DNA of 64,000 nucleotides from Prorocentrum cordatum (Eukaryota > Sar > Dinophyceae > Prorocentrales > Prorocentraceae), in assembly GCA_963575745.1 (NCBI GenBank), contig CAUYUJ010016704.1:126001-190000 (forward strand), given 5' to 3'. A model generated the notes under the pieces. That model saw only the letters and a program-made list of their open reading frames with translations. It ran no database searches and was not told the origin of the DNA. The position numbers were made by a program, and so were the translations under genes. Below are positions 20,182-29,485 of this stretch, in pieces. The stretch's first letter is position 1, and each line of letters begins with the position of its first letter.

Positions 20182-20980
20182 AGAGGGCTCTCGGACGGCC
20201 CCACCGGAGGCCCCGGCAGGGCTCCAAGGGGGCCCCGAGAGGGCCACGGAGTAGGCTGCAGGGTGCAACCTGCCTCTTGGGAAGTTCTCGGGGATCCAGG
20301 ATGGCCAGAGAGGGCCACGAAGTTGGTTGCCGGTTGCAGCCCGCTTCTTAGGAAGCCTTCGCGGTGTTGGATTGGCGGCTCATGCGCTGCGGTGACAACA
20401 CATTTCCCCTTTCGCTAGACGCAGGCGGCCGAAGGTATCGTTCATTGCATCCAGATGTTTTTGATCATGCCCTGTATTCTCCCAATCCCTTCCTTCCAAC
20501 ACACTGTCTTTCTCAATGGATACCTCAGGATTCCAGAGCACATCTTAGGATTGCCCGAAAACATTCACTTGAAATCCGGAGGATTCTCGAGGACCCCTTC
20601 AGAAATTGTCATAGGATAAAGGATTGCATCAGGTTCCCAAGGATTTTTCAGGATTCCCCCGGACTCTCCCGGATGTATTGGCTGCGAGCGGGTGCGGGGC
20701 GTTTCTTTGGTGTGCCCACCCGCGACGGCTGGCTGCGGCAATAGAGCCAGGACTGCTCCAGCTGCGGAACCCCCAGGATTCGCTTCTCAAGATTCCGGGG
20801 GATTTCTCGCGATCCATCCGCATTCCTCAGGAGTCTCGGGCATGTCTCGGGATTCCGGAGGTGCATGCAGTGAAGTGCGAGGAGAGGGGGGCTCCCTCAG
20901 AAGACCTGACAGATGCCCAACCAGACAGCTCTTGGCAACTTGCCATTCCACCACGCCTGAACATACCAGAGGGCAAGATG
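20182..20980. other. Intergenic with a small duplication and GGATTCC words
   Basis: Two diverged copies of a 50-60-bp segment (about 20225-20285 and 20300-20355) share AGAGGGCCACG(A/G)AG, TTGC(A/C)GG.TGCA and CTTCTTAGGAAG/CTCTTGGGAAG. Beyond 20515 degenerate GGATTCC words follow. No gene is recognised. Confidence 0.5.
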
Positions 20981-20982
20981 AG

Positions 20983-21210
20983 GGAGGAGGAGGAGGAGGA
21001 GGAGGAGGAGGAGGAGGAGGGAAGAGGAAGAGGGCTCGGACGAAGGGGAGTAGCATGAGGAGAAGGAGGAGGATAATAGGGAGAAGGGAGGAGGAGGAGG
21101 AGGAGGAGAAGGAGGAGGAGGAGGAGGAGGAGGAAGAGGAGGAGGAGTAGAGGGGGCAGGAGGAGGAGCAGGAGGAGGAAGAGGAGGAGGAGGAGGAGGA
21201 GGAGAAGGCT
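20983..21210. repeat. (GGA)n microsatellite, interrupted
   Basis: GGA runs at 20983-21020 and about 21060-21210 are separated by GGCTCGGACGAAGGGGAGT. Spurious Glu/Gly/Arg frames result. Confidence 0.95.
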
Positions 21211-21239
21211 CTGAACTACCATCGCGATCGGCATCGCAT

Positions 21240-21440
21240 GTGTCGTCTGCGTGGGTGTCTCATACATGTAGGTATCTACACACCTAGATACCCATACCTC
21301 ATACATGTAGGTATCTATTCACCGCTCTCCCGCTCTCCCGCTGTCCCGCCCGCCGGCCCTCCCGCTCTCCCGCTCACCTGCTCTCCCGCCCTCCTGTTCT
21401 CCCGCTCACCCGCTCTACCGCCCGCCCGCCCTCCCGCTCC
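21240..21440. repeat. Duplicated CATACATGTAGGTATCTA and a CCGCTCTCC minisatellite
   Basis: CATACATGTAGGTATCTA occurs at about 21262 and 21300. It is followed by 8-10-bp CCGCTCTCC/CCGCCCTCC units (21322-21440). Confidence 0.85.
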
Positions 21441-21513
21441 CCCGAGTGCCTCCGAGTGGAAGTCAAGGCCGCAAAGAAGCTGAGGTAGATCATAGGGGGG
21501 GGGCGACCATACA

Positions 21514-21514
21514 C

Positions 21515-21547
<33 letters not shown>
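21514..21547. repeat. (TA)n(GA)n microsatellite
   Basis: Same TA-then-GA order as at 11081-11121. Confidence 0.93.
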
Positions 21548-21577
21548 TCAGCATGCATAGCCATGCAATCTGGGGCC

Positions 21578-22000
21578 TACGCACCCAGATGTCCACACAT
21601 CCAGACGTCCACGCGTCAAGACATCCGTACATCACGAGACATACATCCCGAAACGCAGACATCCACGCATCCATACAACAACTTATCCATACATCCATAC
21701 TTCCAGAGATCCATACAGTCGGGGCGCTGAAGAAGGAACCCTTTTCGTTGAGGAGGGGCTCGGTGTTCCTTGATTGCTGTACAGTTTGCCTTGTGTGTTC
21801 CTTTCGTGTCCCATGGGAAATCAAACGTAACTTATGGGAACAAGGGGCCCCGTTCCTTATTTAGGGTTCCTTAGGTCAACGCCCCGACTGCACACGCAGA
21901 GTTCATACATCCAGAGAACCATACCGCCCAGAAGTCCACATGCCCAGATGTCTATGCGCCCGTGTACCCACACATTCAGAGGCCCACGCATCCAGAGGAT
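21578..22000. repeat. Degenerate ACATCCAGA array, split by MITE A3
   Basis: Words such as ACATCCAGACGTCC, CATCCATAC and CATCCAGAG recur every 8-10 bp on both sides of the element at 21716-21890, showing that the array predates the insertion. Confidence 0.82.
21714..21892 (+). mobile_element. MITE-like element, family A, copy 3
   Basis: The body is 21716-21890. The left end is CAGTCGGGGCG and the right end is CGCCCCGACTG, so both terminal repeats carry the same changed base pair relative to copies 1, 4 and 5. The left flank is TA; the right flank is CA, consistent with one later mutation of the TA duplication. Confidence 0.87.
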
Positions 22001-22975
22001 CGATTGGTGGCGTTGTGCTGTGCTGTGCCCCCCCCCCCCTCGCCTGGGCGGACGCACGGAGGGCGCCAGCCCGGCCCTCTCGCCCGCGGAGCGCCGGGGC
22101 AGGGGCCCCCCAGACCGGCTGCGCAGAGCCGGCCTGTAGCTTCCTATTGCTGCTGTGTCTGCTGTTGCAGCTCCTCCTCCTCCTCCTCCTCCTCCTCCTC
22201 CTCCTCCTCCTCCTCCTCCTCCTCCTCCTCCTCCTGGCCCGAGGAGGCCCGTCCAGGAAGGCGTGCGCACCTCCATTCTGCTCACAGTGCTTTCGGCCCA
22301 GCAGCTCGGGGCCCGAGTGATCGAGACCAGAGCTCGGCGAGAGTCGGAGTCCTAGGGGCCCGCTCGTTAGCCTTTGAATTCAAATCGGCATGACGATCCC
22401 CGAGCAGTGTCCAACCATTCTCCTCCTCCTCATCCTCATTCTCCTCCTTCTCCTCCTCCTCCTCCTCCTCCTCCTCCTCCTCCTCCTCCTCCTCCTCCTC
22501 CTCTGAAGGCTTGACCGACGCGCACGCGCGTCGACACCATTGACGCGGCGGTGGTCGGCGGCCGTTGAGACGAGCGCAGCCCGGAGTGCCGACGACGGGG
22601 CAGGGCGAGGGACGAGAGCGATTTACGGTGGCCAGAGCACGTGGGGGGGGGGCCCTCGGGGGGGGTGAGGCAGACGAGCAACGACTGGGGGAGCCGTGCT
22701 CCTTACACCCATGCGGGACCCATCGGATTCGACACCCCTCTCGATGGGTTCCTCCATGGAGGTTAAGGAACACAGCTCCCCCACTTGTGGCTGGCCGGAG
22801 ACGGTCCGACGTGGCAGGACCGGGGCACCGCACCACCCCCCCCGCCCAGAAGCGCGTCAGACTTCCTGGGGCTGGCCTCCAGCCCGGCGTCCGCCCGCGT
22901 GCCCCATGCGCCGCGCCCGCCCGAGCTGCTGTCTGCTCCTCCCGCCGCATGTGCCCTTCGATCGTATCTTTTACT
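22001..22975. other. GC-rich intergenic DNA with two (CTC)n tracts
   Basis: (CTC)n occurs at 22171-22234 and 22420-22503. The DNA between and after them (to 22975) has open frames on both strands without motifs. A GACCCATCGGATTCGA / TCTCGATGGGTTCC near-palindrome lies at about 22718-22755. Confidence 0.6.
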
Positions 22976-23188
22976 CCATTTGGCGACTACAAATGGTGTG
23001 CTTACGCCAGGGTGTGGTTTGCGATCGGCGCCGTGGGGGCCTGGAGGGCTCGACACTGTCCTCGTCGGGCCTCCTCGGGGCGCGGGCGAGAACTCTATCG
23101 AGGTACCCGCCCGCCCCTCATGGTGCTTCCAGGGTGCCGATTGCAAACCACACCCTTTGCAAACCACACCCTTTGGAGTCGCCGATCC
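22976..23188. mobile_element. Foldback element with about 60-bp imperfect arms
   Basis: The left arm (22976-23038) contains TTGGCGACTACAAATGG and GGGTGTGGTTTGCGATCGG. The right arm (about 23126-23188) is its inverted copy, with CCGATTGCAAACCACACCC, a second CAAACCACACCC, and TTGGAGTCGCC. The spacer is about 90 bp. No ORF. Confidence 0.7.
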
Positions 23189-23500
23189 ATGTCAGCGTGG
23201 GGCGGTGGTGTCGACCTGCGACGGCTCAGGAAAAAAAGTTGGGGCGGGGGCAGGAGGGGAGAGACACCTGCCATCTGCCACCTGTCTTGCCAGGCGTGGG
23301 CGATGCGGCGGAAGCAGCAAGAGGAGATGGTGTGAATCAAGGCGGGGCCGCCCTCGATGGAGGTCATTGGCCGCCGGGCATCAGGCATTGCCGAGCGAGA
23401 GCGACTCTTGCCGACTTGCAGCGGCCAGGAAGATCGTCGTGAGAGAGCGCCGGCATGGGAAGGGAGGACGTATCAGGCCGAGCTGATTGAGTTACGGTGT

Positions 23501-23562
23501 TTATATATATATATATATATATAAGTGTATATATAACTGTATATATATATATATGTGTGTAC
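23501..23562. repeat. (TA)n / GTATATA microsatellite
   Basis: Two (TA)n runs separated by AGTGTATATATAACTG. Confidence 0.95.
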
Positions 23563-23733
23563 GTGGGCTGACGTCCGGCCCCAGCTCCCGGGCTGCACGA
23601 CGAGGGGGACCGAGCGGTGGCCCACGGCGCGAGGCGAAGCGAGGGCCGGAGAGCGGCGCGCGCGGCAGGGGCCAGCCGGCACGCAAAACCGGGGCCGCGA
23701 AGCTGCGGAGGGGCACTGAGCTGCCAAGCTTTC

Positions 23734-23955
23734 ACCAGTGGCTTGCCTTGAGCAGTCGTCAAACGACGCGAGGATCGGGACAAAATCGGATCGGGACAAC
23801 TCGTAATCTCTGAGAATCGGCGGGTTTGGAGGATGTATTGGGCGCCGCGGCCGCTCCAGAGCGTTCCGGAACGCTCTGAGAGCGCTCCGGAACGCTCTGG
23901 AGCGATTTATCCCGATCCTAGCTCTGTTTTACCAGTGGCTTGCCTTGAGCAGTCG
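23734..23955 (+). mobile_element. Family D element, copy 1, flanked by a 25-bp direct repeat
   Basis: The body (23759-23930) is similar throughout to 55509-55682. It contains GGATCGGGACAA, CTCTGAGAATCGGCGGG, TGTATTGGGCGCCGC, a perfect 22-bp palindrome at 23857-23878 (arms CAGAGCGTTCC), a second palindrome at about 23879-23900, and TTATCCCGATCCTAGC. An exact 25-bp direct repeat (begins ACCAGTGGCTTGCC) flanks it at 23734-23758 and 23931-23955. No ORF. Confidence 0.75.
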
Positions 23956-24448
23956 CTGCAGCGCGTATGAGTTCGCGGCGGGAAGCTTGATCGTCGACCT
24001 CATCCTCCACCCATCCTCCCTCACCCCGGCCACAGCTGGAGGCACAAGAGAGGCAATGGATGGGAGCGGGAGGCAAAGGGAGGCTAAGCACGGCGCTCGG
24101 CCCTCAGAATGACCAGCTCGAACATCTGATTCTGCTTGCACACCTCGAACAGCTTGCAGGGGTCAGTGCAAACACTGATTGGGGAATGCTGTAAATGTAT
24201 GTCGCGTCGACGCGGCGGCGACCCCTGCGCGGGAGTTCAAGGTTGAACACCATTAGTGTCTCGTGATCGGCCGATATCGAACGATCTGTCCTATCTGAAC
24301 GTTGCGATCGCTCAAGGTCGAAAGATCCACGCGGCGTCATGTGCCAGCGCCGACGTCACGCCACGGCTCTGCCGTTGCTATGGTCCTTGATCCGTGCCTG
24401 CGGTTACGCCCGCGGCATGCTCCGCGTCATCTCCGCGATCCCGCCCAC

Positions 24449-24615
24449 TCAGGAGGGAACAAAAACACACAGACACAATTAATCGTCGATTCCCTCGAAA
24501 AAATTGGAAAATATGGGAAGTGGAGGGGGGGATACAAAAACCCAGAAGATATGGGAACATATGGGGAATCTTTTTATTTGTGTGTGTGTTTAGTTGTGTG
24601 TCCCAGGGCCCCTTC
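24449..24615 (+). mobile_element. Family E element, copy 1
   Basis: It shares with 58822-58985 the left end TCAGGAGGGAA, then ACACACAGACACAATTAATCG, the core GAAAATATGGGAAGTGG, and the right end TTGTGTGTCCCAGGGCCCC. The interior has partly self-complementary ATATGG-rich arms. No ORF; same orientation as copy 2. Confidence 0.75.
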
Positions 24616-24819
24616 GCCCACGGCGGCTCCATTCGCGCATGCGGGCTCGGCAGGCGCTCACCGCGCAGCAGACAAGAATACCGATGCCCCTCTCCGGTCC
24701 GTCGGTCTCGCCTCCTTTGTGCCCTCTCGGGGGGGGCCCTCGTCGCCACGGGGGGGGCTCGCTGCGGGATCCGGACAAGAGAGCGACCTACGAGAGCTCC
24801 AGGGAGCAGCGGCATTTTG

Positions 24820-24984
24820 TCACCACCCACCAAACCACCCCAACCCAACCCGAAGGCTCAGATTTACCCTCGATTTCTAGTGGGGGGGGTCCGGGAACAT
24901 CGAAAAAACACATATGGAGCCCATACCCCCCCAACCCGAAATTCGGGTCTTCGGGTTGGGTTGGGGTGGTCTGGTAGGTAGTCA
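24820..24984 (+). mobile_element. MITE-like element, family C, copy 1
   Basis: 165 bp with about 35-bp terminal inverted repeats. The left end contains AACCACCCCAACCCAACC and CGAAG; the right end contains CTTCGGGTTGGGTTGGGG and TGGTCTGG. TTTG lies on both sides (24816-24819 and 24985-24988), a probable 4-bp target duplication. A second copy is at 57304-57473. Confidence 0.83.
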
Positions 24985-25704
24985 TTTGGGGTATCGGCAA
25001 TGTTCCCCCAGGAGGCATGTCACTCACCGCGCCCGAGCACAAAATAATGGCACGAGGGACACGAGCACAAAATAATGGCAGAAGTCTGCGCGGACCTCCC
25101 GGGTCGGCGTTGGTTCCCCCCCGTTGGCGGCGCCTCCAGCACCGCCCCCGGCGCGCCGAGGGCCGCCGGGGAGGGGGAGTTTTAGCGCGGACACGAGATT
25201 CTTGTGTCGGCGTGCTTTCTATTTTTCCATAGTACTAGGAACATGTGTTTTCTATTTTTTCCCTATGAATCGGAGAACGTGAGTTCTATGTTTCCCTCAC
25301 TAATAGGAAATTAACTGCTGCGGCCTTGTCATTCGATTCCGGGAAAATCCGCAGGGGCATTCGAGAGAATACGAGAATGCAGCTTGTGGTTCTTCTAGCT
25401 CTGTCTCCTGGCCAGGCCCCCTAGCTCTTGTCCGCAGCTGCAGGGCTCGGGCATGTGCATTGGTCATTCGCCCCTTCCCCTTGACAGCACGGGAGGGTCA
25501 GATCGCCACAGCCTCGATCCGACAAGGCACGCGTCGAGAGCAGCTCACACCGAAAGGCAACTACCACTGAGTGGTGTTTCTGCTGTTCTTGGGCGCCAAA
25601 GGGTGTAGCGGTGGTCGGACGCAGTGGGAGCGCGAGGATGCTCATTAGTTAAATGTGGTCGCAGTTGCGGACCGCTATCCCTTCTGACCTGCTGCCGGCA
25701 ACTG
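24985..25704. other. No gene recognised
   Basis: A small direct repeat, GAGCACAAAATAATGGCA, occurs at about 25034 and 25063. Around 25210-25300 imperfect TTCTATTTTTCC/TTCTATGTTTCC words recur three times. Otherwise it is unremarkable. Confidence 0.45.
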
Positions 25705-25970
25705 CATGAGTTCACCGCTGGGGTGGTCTTTCTCGCCCAGTCTGTGCCCCATTCCTCGAAGAAGAAACGCCATAAACATTAACTTTTGGCACTCCGCGCA
25801 GATTTCTCGGATCCGCGCCGGGCCCCTGCGGCGGCGCCTCCGGCGCCGCCCCTGGCGCAGGTCCAAGAACTCCGCGCGGAGCGCCAAGAGTTTATGTTTA
25901 TGGCGTTGCTTCCTTTTCTAATGAGTTCATCGCTGGGTTGGCCTTTCTCGCCTAGTCTGTACCCCATACC
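25705..25970. mobile_element. Foldback element between 50-bp direct repeats
   Basis: Imperfect direct repeats (25707-25756 and 25921-25970) share ATGAGTTCA.CGCTGGG and CTTTCTCGCC.AGTCTGT. Between them is a foldback with about 80-bp arms: the left arm has AACGCCATAAACATTAAC and the right arm GTTTATGTTTATGGCGTT. The arms meet at a GGCGGCGCC-TCC-GGCGCCGCC hairpin near 25843. No ORF. Confidence 0.72.
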
Positions 25971-26940
25971 CGTTTTCGGTTCACAGCGTGGTTTCTCGTT
26001 CGCCTCCTGTTGTTCAGCTTTCCCTAACGGTCTCTGCCAGGCAGGGTTGCGTCTTCATGCGGTGAGTCTTCTGCGGCCTTTGTAAAGATGTCTGCAGAGT
26101 AGGTACTACAGGGCGCTGCCAGCTGTAGCGGCGTAGTTCTAGGCACACCGATAGGCTAGGCTGTCGCCCGAAAGTCGGGATACTCAGATGGACGCCACTG
26201 CTTATTGCATGGTCACAGCAAACCACGTTGGGACGTGAATCTGTGTTTCGGCGTATCGTATGTAATGAATGTGCAACCAGGAGCTTTCGGCGGCTAGGAT
26301 AAATTTCCCGTCATTATGCAAGCGGCACGGTGTTGTTTCAGATGTATGTCCCGAGATTGGACCGTGTTGGAATGCAGTCATTGGATCGGGTGCGCCAGGA
26401 AATCAGAAGTACTATGTTTGCGCATGTCCGTGCGCGCGCACTCATTTACAAACAACGGTCGACAGATCGTGCGGGCTGATCGTAGAGGTGCAGCCACAAA
26501 AGAGAGAGCGATGGGCGTGTTTTTTCAATATTGTGTTTCAACGTTTGATATCTGCACGCCGAAATTAAGAGTCGCCCAGCACTGGTATACCCCAGGGCTG
26601 ACGTGGAGTTGAGAATCGTTCTCAGCGTGTGGGGGGGGGTCCTTCATCACACGTCGCGCCCAGAGCATATCGAACTAACATGTGCTAGCGTGGTCTAGCA
26701 GATTCGCTTCCGAGCTTTGTTTCGTTGGCACAGTTCAACCCCTGGCGAAGTGGAACCGACACTCCAAAACATCAAGACACCAGGCTTGTATCTAAGACGC
26801 GTACGGCGAATCAGTGCCGCCCCCTGCCTTTTGGAATCGCCAATGTGGCCGAGCGTTGTGGCAAAAGCTCAGCCACAGTATCGGGCCATGTGTTCCCCAG
26901 CACTTGTAGAAACACTTCGGGGAACGCTTGGGGGAGGATG
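25971..26940. other. No gene recognised
   Basis: Average-composition DNA with short open frames (for example 26316-26612 plus) and no recognised motif. No repeats or element ends were found by eye. Confidence 0.4.
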
Positions 26941-26955
26941 GCGGGGAAGATCGGA

Positions 26956-27007
26956 AGGAGGAGGAGGAGGAGGAGGAGGAGGAGGAGGAGGAGGAGGAGG
27001 AGGAGGG
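26956..27007. repeat. (GGA)n microsatellite
   Basis: Pure GGA run at the left edge of the large degenerate array. Confidence 0.97.
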
Positions 27008-28690
27008 GTGGCATTTGAGAGCCTCTGGGGGCACTCTGGGGGCCTCCTTGGAGCTTCCTGGGAGCCTTTTGGATGTATCTTGGGGGCCTCCTTGGGCCTC
27101 TTGGGGCCATTCGGGGGCTTCCAGGGGCCTCCTTGACTGTCTTAAGGCATTCCTGGCCCGTCTGACGCCGTCGGAAGCCGTCTAAGGGGCCTCTCCTGGG
27201 CCGACTTGGAGCCCTCTTGGGGTGCTCCAGGGCCATCTTTGGAGGCCATCTTGGGTGTCTTGGAGGCCTCTTGTGCCGTCTTGGCGCCCTCTTGGGACCG
27301 TTGTGGGGGCCTCTTCGGCCGTTCGGGGGCCCTCTTGGAGGCCTCGTGGGCGATCTTGGGGCGATCTTTGGGGGCTCTTGGGCCGTCTCGGGCCGTCGGA
27401 AGGCCGAACAGAAGCAAATGCCCAAATCCTTCGAAAACCATCGGACAATCAATGATTTTGGCCGCTCAGGGCTTTCCTGGAGGCACTCTTGGGGGCCTCT
27501 GAGGCAGTCTTGAGAACCTCTTCGGAGCCTCTTGGGCCGTCTTTGGGCCATATTCGAGCCATGTTGGGCCGTCTTGATGGCCTCCTGGCCCGTCGGACGC
27601 CGTCGGAAGCCGTCTTGAGGGCCTCTCTGGGCCGACTTGGGGCCCTCTTGAGGTGCTCCAGGGCCGTCTTGGAGGCCATCTTGGGCGACTTGGAGGCCTC
27701 TTGGGCCCCTCCTCTTGGGACCGTCGTGGGAGCCTCTTTGGCCGTTCTGGGGCCCTCTTGGAGGCGATCTTGGGGCGATCTTTGGGGGCTCTTGGGCCGT
27801 CTCGGACCGTCGGAGGACCAAAGAGACGCAAATGCCCAAATCCTTCAAAAGCCATCGCACAATCAATGATTTTGGCTTCTTGGGGCCTTCCTGGAGGGCG
27901 TCTTGGAGGCCTCTTGGGCCGTCTTGGAGACCTCTTGGGGGGCCTCTTGGGCTACCATCTTGGGCCGTCTTGGTGGCCTCTTGGCCCGTCCGACGCCGTC
28001 GGATGCCGTCGTGAGGGCCTCTCTGGGCCGACTTGGGGCCCTCTTGGGGTGCTCCAGGGCCGTCTTGGGGGCTATCTTGGGTGTCTTCGAGGCCTCGTGG
28101 GCCGTCTTGGGGCCCTCTGGGGCAGTCTTGGGGGCCTCTTGGGCCGTTCTGGGGCCATCTTGGAGGCTGGAGATTTCCTGGATTCCCTCCTCGGAGGTTC
28201 CTGGAGGGTTCGAGGGGTTCTTGCGGGGTCCCCGGAGATTCGAGGTCCCCCTGGGGAGTTCGAGGGCCCCCCCAGGTCTGGAGGGTTTCAGGGTCTTCCG
28301 GGGAGGTCCTGGAACTTTTGGGGGGGGTCCAGGGTCCCCTTGTCTGGTGGTCCCTGGAGGGTTCGGGGGCGCCCCAGGGTCTGCAGGTTCCCAGAGGATT
28401 TGAGGGCCCCCCTGGAGGTTCCCGGGGGGCTAGGGGAGCCCTTGCGAGCCAAAGGAGAACTCCAGGGCCCCCCGGAGCGTCGCTGGAGAATGTCAGGGGC
28501 CTTTGGAGGGTCACCGGGGAGTCCCCGGAGAGTTCCAGCTGCCGTGTAGTTTCTCGAAAGTTCCATGGGGCCCTCGCGGGCCACTGGAGGGTCTCAGGGC
28601 CCTCGCGGTTCCTGGGAGGGTTTAGGGGACCTTCGCGGGTCACGGAGGAGTTTCTGGGGCCACCGGAGGGTCGCTGGAGAGTCCCTGGAG
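27008..28690. repeat. Higher-order degenerate array (CCTCTTGGGGCC type), block 5
   Basis: The basic word is 10-12 bp, but a higher-order unit is visible: GGCCCGTC(T/G/C)GACGCCGTCGGA occurs at 27154, 27587 and 27983 (periods 433 and 396). In the first two units it is followed about 280 bp later by a non-repetitive module with GCAAATGCCCAAATCCTTC and AATCAATGATTTTGG. From about 28165 the words change to GGTTCCTGGAGGGTTC and GGGTCCCCGG. The 671-codon minus-strand frame here is Pro/Gly/Arg/Gln-rich repeat translation. Confidence 0.88.
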
Positions 28691-28790
28691 AGTTCCAGTT
28701 GGTTCTTGGAGGGTGCAACTTAGAGGAATTGGTAATTTGCGACTTGAACCTTCCCGGGGGAGGGTTAACAGCCCAGGTCCCTGGCTTTCT

Positions 28791-29163
28791 CGCGGTTGTC
28801 CCACTGCTTGTCTTTTGGTTGTTCAATGGATGTACCGTGGTTGTTCAGTGGTTGATTCGTGATCGTCTCGTGAGTATTGTGCTTGTCGCGTGGTTGTCCC
28901 GTGATTGTCCAATAGTTGTCTCGCGGTTGTCCTGCAGTCGTCCCGATGGTTGTCCCGTGATCGTCTTTAGGTTGTCCCGCAGTTATCCAATGGTTTTCTT
29001 GTGGTTGTCCTTTGGTTGCCCGGTGGTTGTCCCGTGGTTTGCCCGTGGTTCCCCCGTGGCTGTCCCACTGTTGTTGTCCCGTGGTTGTCCTGTGGTTGTT
29101 CCGTGGTTGTCCCATCATTATCAATTGTCACGCAGCTGTCCGGTGGGTCTCCCTTGTTCGTTT
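28791..29163. repeat. (GTGGTTGTCCC)n 11-bp array, locus 1
   Basis: About 30 imperfect copies of an 11-12-bp unit. Downstream comes a short module (TGTTGGGTCCTCGGTTTGAG, CCGCAGTGCCGCGC) and then (CTC)n. The same order, array then module then CTC-rich DNA, recurs at 36655-37160. Confidence 0.9.
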
Positions 29164-29230
29164 CTTAACCATCTTGTGGTGTTGGGTCCTCGGTTTGAGT
29201 CCGCAGTGCCGCGCCCCATCTACTCACCTC

Positions 29231-29319
29231 CCCTCCTCCTCCTCCTCCTCCCCTCCTCCTCCTCCTCCTCCTCCTCCTCCTCCTCCTCCTCTTCCTCCTC
29301 CTCCTCCTCCTCTTTCTCC
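29231..29319 (+). repeat. (CTC)n microsatellite ending at the SL relic
   Basis: A pyrimidine tract ending TCTTTCTCCC, directly followed by CAG and the relic. It resembles a polypyrimidine tract plus 3' splice acceptor. Confidence 0.95.
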
Positions 29320-29341
29320 CCAGTAGCCATTTTGGATCAAC
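29320..29341 (+). other. Decayed dinoSL relic
   Basis: GTAGCCATTTTGG is exact over 13 nt and TCAA over 4 nt. Mismatches lie at SL positions 3 (C to A), 17 (C to A) and 22 (G to C), and the first base is C. It precedes a coding remnant on the same strand. Confidence 0.75.
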
Positions 29342-29485
29342 AGGCCTTCTCCTGAACTTCCAACCTCGCTCAAGCGATTGAGGCGTGTTGTTCTGACCCC
29401 ATCTGAGACCTCTGGCCTGGAGATCTCGGCTCCACCCGCTTTCGAATCACAATTGCGTTTCCTTCCTCTGTGACCTACCGCCGCC

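Noticed and set aside
26811-28826. 671-codon open frame on the minus strand
   Set aside because: It is the translation of the degenerate 11-12-bp array (Pro/Gly/Arg/Gln-rich), equally open in other frames, with no domain; a repeat artefact.
29180-29215. tRNA-like B-box (GGTTTGAGTCC), also near 37060
   Set aside because: The word fits the B-box consensus at about 9 of 11 bases, but there is no A-box or cloverleaf around it; it is part of a repeated module.
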